DNA of 64,000 nucleotides from Fretibacter rubidus (GTDB lineage: Bacteria; Pseudomonadota; Alphaproteobacteria; Caulobacterales; Maricaulaceae): positions 248,001-312,000 of the forward strand of contig NZ_CP163423.1 in NCBI RefSeq assembly GCF_041429785.1. Reading direction: 5' to 3'. Below, piece after piece: positions 59,291-64,000 of the stretch (position 1 is the first letter of the stretch; each line of letters opens with the position of its first letter). Position numbers and translations under genes: made by a program. The notes under the pieces are model-generated. The model was not told the origin of the DNA. It saw only the letters and a list, made by a program, of their open reading frames with translations, and ran no database searches.

Positions 59291-59527
59291 CTAACGACGC
59301 GGCTTGCGCGGCTTGGACGGGATAAGACCTTCCATTTGGGCGCGCTTGCGTGCCAATTTACGGGCGCGGCGGATGCCTTCTGCCTTTTCACGCACGCGGC
59401 GCTCGGATGGTTTTTCAAACGCCTGACGGGCTTTCATTTCGCGCAAGATGCCTTCGTTTTGAAGTTTCTTTTTCAGCGCGCGGAGAGCTTGGTCCACATT
59501 GTTTTGGCGTACGTAAATTTCAACCAT
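59291..59527 (-). CDS. rpsU: 30S ribosomal protein S21
   Basis: Full-length S21, 78 residues: [47 protein letters not shown] and an Arg/Lys-rich end. S21 is near the anti-Shine-Dalgarno end of 16S rRNA and aids initiation. AAGGTAACTC precedes the start. Monocistronic with its own terminator. Confidence 0.98.
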   Translation of the reverse strand: MVEIYVRQNNVDQALRALKKKLQNEGILREMKARQAFEKPSERRVREKAEGIRRARKLARKRAQMEGLIPSKPRKPRR

Positions 59528-59720
59528 GAGTTACCTTCGTTTCAAATTGTGTTATGCTGCTTAAAAGCAACAGAGGCCCTGCACGGCAGAGCCTTCTTAA
59601 ATCTTGGGCGGTCTTTAGCGACCTTTCGCGCCGCCGTAAAGCCGTATCGCTGAAAATAATACGTGTTTTTCACCGATTTTGTTCCCAATGTCTGCAAACT
59701 GTGGCACAAATAACGCAATT

Positions 59721-60686
59721 ATGGACTTTCCTGACCCGCATTATATTTCCCATGACGGCTTATCGCTTGCGACCTATGCGCTCGGACCACAGGACGGGCC
59801 GCCGATTCTGCTGGTGCATGGTTGGCCAGAGCTGGCCTATAGCTGGAAAAACACCATGGGCCCGCTGGCGGAGGCCGGCTACCGCGTTATCGCCTATGAT
59901 TTGCGCGGCTTTGGCCAATCATCGGCGCCCAAAGACGGGCCGTCCAATGGCGCACGTCACTACGGTATTGCCAATCAGGTCAGCGACCTTGAGGCCGTAA
60001 TGGACGCCTACGGCATCGACCGCGCGGTTATATGTGGTCATGACTGGGGCGGAATTATTGTCTGGCACGCAGCCCGTATGCTAGAGGCCCGCGTCAGCGG
60101 CGTGATCTCTATCTGCACACCCCATGTCGGACAGTCGCCTGTTGACCCCATTCAGATATTTAAAAAACGCCACGGTGATGAGCATTACTTTGCGCATTTC
60201 ACAGAACGCCCTGGTGTGGCTGATGCCTTATTTGCGCGCGACCCCGATGCGTTTTTCCGCCTGATGTTTCGCACCACGCCGAAAGGCTCCACGCCCAAGC
60301 CGGGCCAAGCCTCTATCCCGCAAAAGTTCAAAGCCTTTTTGGATGCGGGCGCGCCAGATTTGAAGGGTAAGATTTTAACCGATGCTGATCACGCCGTTTA
60401 TGTCAACGCCTATGCCCAAAGCGGCTTTCACGGCGGTATTGGGCTCTACCGTAATTCATCCGCGAATTGGGAGCTGACACGCGGGCTTAACCAATCTGTG
60501 CGGCAGCCGTGTTTAATGCTCTGTCCCGAAGATGACGTGTTTCTGCCGCCAAATTTTTCCGACGGCATGGAAGCCCTGGTGCCAGACTTAACCCGCGTCA
60601 TTATCCCTGATTGCGGGCATTGGGCGATGTGGGAACAATCAGGTGCCATTAACCGTGCCATATTAGCGTGGCTGGAGACGGCTTAG
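59721..60686 (+). CDS. Epoxide hydrolase-like alpha/beta hydrolase
   Basis: A 321-residue hydrolase of the alpha/beta fold. The oxyanion motif is HGWPELAYSW, the nucleophile is the Asp in GHDWGGIIVW and the final histidine is in IPDCGHWAMWEQ. An Asp nucleophile with the HGxP loop is the signature of epoxide hydrolases (and some haloalkane dehalogenases). The start is uncertain; ATG 59721 (MDFPDPHYIS) fits the family best and 59688 is an alternative. It overlaps the convergent Sel1 gene by 4 nt. Confidence 0.9.
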   Translation: MDFPDPHYISHDGLSLATYALGPQDGPPILLVHGWPELAYSWKNTMGPLAEAGYRVIAYDLRGFGQSSAPKDGPSNGARHYGIANQVSDLEAVMDAYGIDRAVICGHDWGGIIVWHAARMLEARVSGVISICTPHVGQSPVDPIQIFKKRHGDEHYFAHFTERPGVADALFARDPDAFFRLMFRTTPKGSTPKPGQASIPQKFKAFLDAGAPDLKGKILTDADHAVYVNAYAQSGFHGGIGLYRNSSANWELTRGLNQSVRQPCLMLCPEDDVFLPPNFSDGMEALVPDLTRVIIPDCGHWAMWEQSGAINRAILAWLETA

Positions 60687-61795
60687 GTTGAGGACACAAT
60701 TCGCGGTTCCCAGACGAGCTTGCGCGGATTGACGCGCGGGGATTTATAAATTGGGGGCGCTTCGGGCTGTGTTTCATGTTCTTTATCAAAAGCACGAATA
60801 TCGCTTTGGATAAGCGTTAGAATATCGGGCGCTAGCCTATAGGCCAAATGGCGGGATTTAGCGGGGTTGGTTTTCACCGCTGATAAGATAGCGTCGCTGA
60901 TAGCTTTGGGCATATCGTTATCACCGCCTTGGGTCTTTTTAAATATCACAAACCGCACGATTAACACTGAAATGGCGACGGCCCAGCCCGATTCGCGCTT
61001 GCCCATATCGCGCATCTCAGATGGGTAGCGGATATAAATTTCGCGTAACAGCCGGCGATTATGTTCAAAAAACTGTTGCGCCAAAGCGCGTGTTGCGCGG
61101 CGTGTTTTTGCTGCCTGGTAATCCGCAAACCAGCCCAGGGCCGCTGCAATCGCCAGCGCCAATGCGGTAATACCGCCAAACACGGTGAAGGCTGAAAATC
61201 CAGTCTTTGCCTCCGTCGGGACAACTATGGGCGTCGCAGTTATGGGTGTCGCAGTTATGGGCGTCACAGGCGTTGAGGTCGTGGCGGCAGGCGGTGCGAT
61301 ATCAACCAAGCTGTCATAATTACGTGTGGCAGCCGGCAGCAGGGGAGAGTTAGGCACATATATATTACGGGCTATAGCAGCCGGTTTTGGCAGGGCGACA
61401 AGCCGCTCTTTTATAACGGGCGTTGTTTTGGCTTGTGGCTTGACGGGCAGGCCAAGGCCTTCACTATCCATAAAAGCCAGATTTTGCGCTGCGGATTTAT
61501 CGCCCGCTTGGGCGGCTTTTTCATACCATGCGCGCGCCGCTGCAAAATCGCGCTCGACGCCTTCACCGACAAAATAGAGATAGCCGAGATTAAGCTGTGC
61601 GTCGGTACTGCCCGCATTCGCAGCACGTTCATAATAGGCGCGGGCTGCCTCAAAATCTTGCGCCACACCAATGCCGTCGTGATAGGCTTTGCCCTGATTA
61701 AACAGAGCATTGGCGTTGGGCGAGGTGGCAAAGGCCGTTTGGCCCGCCAGACCGAGCGTTATGATGACTATCAATGTCCGTAATAAATGCCCCAT
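60683..61795 (-). CDS. Sel1-repeat membrane protein
   Basis: A 370-residue protein with a signal peptide (ends near TAFATSP) and two Sel1/TPR-like repeats: GKAYHDGIGVAQDFEAARAYYERAANAGSTDAQLNLGYLYFVGEGVERDFAAARAWYEKAAQAG. A Pro/Thr-rich linker contains a short in-frame repeat (TPITATPI). Then comes a transmembrane helix near residue 235 and a cytoplasmic tail of about 120 residues. The start at 61795 was chosen over an earlier TTG. Sel1 repeats mediate protein contact; function unknown. Confidence 0.82.
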   Translation of the reverse strand: MGHLLRTLIVIITLGLAGQTAFATSPNANALFNQGKAYHDGIGVAQDFEAARAYYERAANAGSTDAQLNLGYLYFVGEGVERDFAAARAWYEKAAQAGDKSAAQNLAFMDSEGLGLPVKPQAKTTPVIKERLVALPKPAAIARNIYVPNSPLLPAATRNYDSLVDIAPPAATTSTPVTPITATPITATPIVVPTEAKTGFSAFTVFGGITALALAIAAALGWFADYQAAKTRRATRALAQQFFEHNRRLLREIYIRYPSEMRDMGKRESGWAVAISVLIVRFVIFKKTQGGDNDMPKAISDAILSAVKTNPAKSRHLAYRLAPDILTLIQSDIRAFDKEHETQPEAPPIYKSPRVNPRKLVWEPRIVSST

Positions 61796-61979
61796 TTTCG
61801 CACAATCCTTGCCTTTGGCGCGCAAATCATTCGCGCAGCAGGAGAGACGAAGCAAAAATTACACCAACTTCTCGGTGCGGGGCGTGTAGCGCAGCCTATT
61901 TACCGCTTGCTATTGTTGGGGTTTAGCAGAGGGTTAGCTCTACGCGCAGTTTACCTATCTGGTGACTGCATCCGATAGA

Positions 61980-61993
61980 GCGCAATATTGCGC
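61980..61993. promoter_or_regulatory. Perfect palindrome GCGCAATATTGCGC
   Basis: A 14-bp perfect palindrome 31 nt upstream of the Lys-rich small gene, directly followed by CGCGTCACGGCGCG. It could be a regulator's site or a hairpin. Confidence 0.45.
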
Positions 61994-62024
61994 GTCACGG
62001 CGCGTGGTTTAAGAGAGATCCGTC

Positions 62025-62159
62025 ATGGCCAAAGGCAGTAATTCACGCAGTAATAAAGAAGCCAAGAAACCTAAAAAGGATAAGTCCAAAGCCAAGGGTA
62101 ACGCGGCCTTAGATGCTAACAAGCCTGCTGTTAAGATTGCTGGCAAAACAATGAAATAG
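62025..62159 (+). CDS. Small Lys-rich protein, 44 aa
   Basis: A 44-residue, strongly basic protein (MAKGSNSRSNKEAKKPKKDK, then KAKGNAALDANKPAVKIAGKTMK). AAGAGAGAT precedes the ATG. Proteins with this MAKG-SN-SNKE-KKPKK opening recur in alphaproteobacteria, supporting a real gene. Function unknown; the composition suggests nucleic-acid contact. Confidence 0.7.
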   Translation: MAKGSNSRSNKEAKKPKKDKSKAKGNAALDANKPAVKIAGKTMK

Positions 62160-62179
62160 TGGCCCTAAATATGCTGTTT

Positions 62180-63316
62180 TTACAAACAGTCATACACCGC
62201 ATCAATCAGGCCGACAGGGCGGGCATCGCCAAGCAGTGTACCGTCTTGGCGGGTCATGGCATAGGCGCCAGACAATCCCGTAACAGGGTCGGCGAAAACA
62301 CACGACCCACCCCATCCGCTATGACCGACTGTGCCCGCGTTCGGACCAAAGAAAAAATTGGGTTCATTGAGCATAACGCCTGCTGCAAAGGTCAGATCAA
62401 AGGGCAGGACAAGGTCTTGTCCTGATATACGCGGGCTTCGCATTCGGGGCACAATATCGGGCGCGACGACAACATGGTCACCGACTTTTCCTGCATTGAA
62501 AGCTTGCATTAATGTGGCAAGGCCGTGTGCGCTAGCGTGGCAATTTGATCCCGCCAGTTCTACCTTGCGCCATTTCGTGATATCTGTGCCGCCTGCGGAT
62601 GAATGCTTTTGAAAAAAGGCGGCCTGCACGGCAGGGTTCATATCGCCAAATTTAGCCATACGCTTAGGTTTTATCATATCAGCAACGCGGTGATGCTCGG
62701 TTTCGGGCAAGCCTATCCAGACATCAGCGCCCAAGGGTGCGGCGAGCTCGTCGCGCAGGATTTGCCCTAATGTGCGGTTATCCTTATCGGCAAGCCGCGC
62801 AATTTCGCCCGCTAAAAACCCGTAAGTCACAGGATGATAGCCGCTGGCGCTACCCGGCGGGAACAGCGGGTCTTGCGCGGCGAGTGCGGCGCAGACTTTG
62901 TCCCAATTAAACCAATCGTCACGTGTAAAGTCGGGATCGGTGATGCCTGATAATCCCGATTGATGGGACAACACTTGCGCGATTGTCAATTCGCCTTTGC
63001 CCTTTTGCGCGAAATCTGGCCAAAGCGTCGCTGCAATTTGGTCATAGCCCAAACGGTCTTCATCCGCGAGCCATGCAATGACCAGCGCCGCGACGGCTTT
63101 GCCAGATGAATAGACAGGGATGAGCGTATTATGGCTGACCGCTTTGGTCTGCGCGTCATCTGCCCAGCCGCCGCACATATTTATTACGGGTTTTCCGTCT
63201 TTCAGGACAACAAATTGCGCGCCGCGCTCTAGCCCGTCCGCGAAGTTCTGGCGAAATTGATCAGCCACCGCGTCAAATCCGGGGGCATTATCAATGGTAA
63301 ACGGATAATCAGTCAT
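62180..63316 (-). CDS. Cytoplasmic serine hydrolase, beta-lactamase family
   Basis: A 378-residue esterase/beta-lactamase-like protein without a signal peptide. The catalytic SxxK is at S70-K73 (VYSSGKAVAAL), the Tyr region is YHPVTYGFLAGEI and GHSGWGGSCVFADP near the end is the third element. The layout fits family VIII esterases (EstB-like). Its start overlaps the end of the pyridoxal kinase gene by 8 nt, so it is the second gene of that unit. Confidence 0.87.
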   Translation of the reverse strand: MTDYPFTIDNAPGFDAVADQFRQNFADGLERGAQFVVLKDGKPVINMCGGWADDAQTKAVSHNTLIPVYSSGKAVAALVIAWLADEDRLGYDQIAATLWPDFAQKGKGELTIAQVLSHQSGLSGITDPDFTRDDWFNWDKVCAALAAQDPLFPPGSASGYHPVTYGFLAGEIARLADKDNRTLGQILRDELAAPLGADVWIGLPETEHHRVADMIKPKRMAKFGDMNPAVQAAFFQKHSSAGGTDITKWRKVELAGSNCHASAHGLATLMQAFNAGKVGDHVVVAPDIVPRMRSPRISGQDLVLPFDLTFAAGVMLNEPNFFFGPNAGTVGHSGWGGSCVFADPVTGLSGAYAMTRQDGTLLGDARPVGLIDAVYDCL

Positions 63317-64000
63317 AAGGCGGCTTTCGTATCGGGAGCGGCGGGGCGGCAGTCAGCGCGTCTTGCAAACGCACCAGCGGCAACTCGCCAAGGTCTTCAT
63401 CATTGGCGGCGGTTATAATCGCAAAAATACTGGCCGTCGCGCGGGCGATAGCGTCTGTTTCCGCCACATTATTGAGGATATGGGCTAGAAATGTCCCTGC
63501 TAAACTGTCGCCGCCGCCATTGGGCACCTCGGTGAATTTTTTGTGGGATATATACAGGTTTTTAGCGCCGTGATAATATAGCGCGCCAATTTGGCTTTCT
63601 TCTTCGACCGATGTCACGATTGTGGCACAGGGCAGGGCCGCCGCTGCCGCTTCTGCGTTTTGCAGGCTTTGCGCTGATAGCCCCGTGATAAATTCCAACT
63701 CCCAACAATTGGGCGTAATCGTATCAGCCAAGGGCACTAATGTGTCTTTAATCGCGGTAGCTATGCCCTCGCTTATATAAAGACGCCCGTGGTCGCCCAT
63801 AACGGGGTCGACCAAAATATGGGCCTCTGGATTTTCCTCTTTCACATGGGCAATAATGTCTGCCGCCAAAGCGACATGATCGATATCGCCCATATAGCCC
63901 GTCATAACGGCGTCAAAACGGATGTTTTGGGCTTTGATACCGTCCCACATATCACGCAGTAAATCAGGCGGTGTTTTAACCCCGCCCGGTGCGCCCCATC
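63309..64000 (-). CDS. pdxY: Pyridoxal kinase, 5' end cut by window edge
   Basis: This kinase makes pyridoxal 5'-phosphate from pyridoxal in the salvage pathway. About 230 codons are visible, from the right edge to the stop at 63309. PfkB/ribokinase-like features: AVMTGYMGDID, ILVDPVMGDHGRLYISE, TPNCWELEFITGL and the catalytic NGGGDSLAGTFLAHIL with the GxGD Asp. The N-terminus lies beyond the window. It could also be named pdxK. Confidence 0.9.
   Translation of the reverse strand, partial: WGAPGGVKTPPDLLRDMWDGIKAQNIRFDAVMTGYMGDIDHVALAADIIAHVKEENPEAHILVDPVMGDHGRLYISEGIATAIKDTLVPLADTITPNCWELEFITGLSAQSLQNAEAAAAALPCATIVTSVEEESQIGALYYHGAKNLYISHKKFTEVPNGGGDSLAGTFLAHILNNVAETDAIARATASIFAIITAANDEDLGELPLVRLQDALTAAPPLPIRKPPYD

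Noticed and set aside
1-64000. CRISPR arrays, tRNA, rRNA, insertion sequences or prophage genes
   Set aside because: I looked for regular direct repeats, clover-leaf sequences, transposase motifs and phage structural genes and found none.

Overview
This 64 kb window reads as a stretch of alphaproteobacterial chromosome. The evidence is gene content and order: a radA-cvpA-purF-SDR block, a TPR protein-bamB-der block, an NDUFA9-like epimerase, a zf-CHCC (NDUFS6-like) protein, DUF2336, DUF2853 and DUF6958 proteins, UrcA-like secreted proteins and an IHF-alpha-like gene. Together with moderate GC and many small exported proteins, this suggests a marine member of the Maricaulales/Hyphomonadales group (an inference, not proven). 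About 68 protein genes are supported. I see no rRNA, tRNA, CRISPR array, prophage or intact insertion sequence. Genes at both edges are cut: gltB at the left and a pyridoxal kinase at the right.

Layout. 1-5.1 kb: glutamate synthase (gltD - GFA protein - gltB, minus). 5.1-8.3 kb: CPBP protease, uppP, serine hydrolase and a small membrane protein (plus). 8.3-14.8 kb: minus-strand exported methyltransferase-like lipoprotein, NDUFA9-like protein, M28 peptidase, lone ABC ATPase and TonB-like protein, with a plus-strand zf-CHCC gene. 15-19.8 kb: polA, an exported protein, gpmA and a RibD-type deaminase without reductase (plus). 19.8-23.1 kb: minus-strand lipoprotein, thioesterase, M24 peptidase and MBL hydrolase. 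23.1-23.5 kb: gene-free but rich in RNA-like structure. 23.5-35 kb: DUF2336, NAD kinase, cytochrome c, acyl-CoA dehydrogenase, panB, TPR-bamB-der, alcohol dehydrogenase. 35-38.8 kb: accessory region with a 21-bp inverted repeat around a Cys4 protein, an apparently autoregulated membrane protein/HTH pair, and a CadC-like regulator divergent from two UrcA-like paralogues. 38.9-43.4 kb: SDR, purF, cvpA, radA (minus). 43.6-46.3 kb: AT-rich lipoprotein, trmD-rplS, exported protein. 46.3-49.6 kb: desaturase, membrane protein and three tandem four-cysteine secreted paralogues (minus). 49.6-64 kb: lipoprotein, DEAD-box helicase, asd, a RelE/ParE toxin-antitoxin pair, methyltransferase, OmpW, ihfA with an AraC regulator, small conserved proteins, rpsU, epoxide hydrolase, Sel1 protein, serine hydrolase and pyridoxal kinase.

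Most genes are housekeeping: ammonia assimilation, peptidoglycan lipid recycling, DNA polymerase I, GTPase Der with BamB, purine and aspartate-family biosynthesis, ribosomal proteins. The most unusual parts are regulatory and accessory. These are (i) the 23.1-23.5 kb interval, with two intrinsic terminators that have no upstream plus-strand gene, a LexA-like GTTC-N7-GTTC site and a CU-rich segment complementary to the ribosome-binding regions of the UrcA-like genes; (ii) the 35.0-36.3 kb island, where two TGTAAA-N6-TTTACA palindromes overlap the -35 and -10 of the HTH operon beside a gene bracketed by a 21-bp inverted repeat; (iii) the triplicated four-cysteine secreted family; and (iv) a toxin-antitoxin operon with a near-consensus promoter whose -10 overlaps a perfect palindrome. 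No single complete novel system can be proven from sequence alone.
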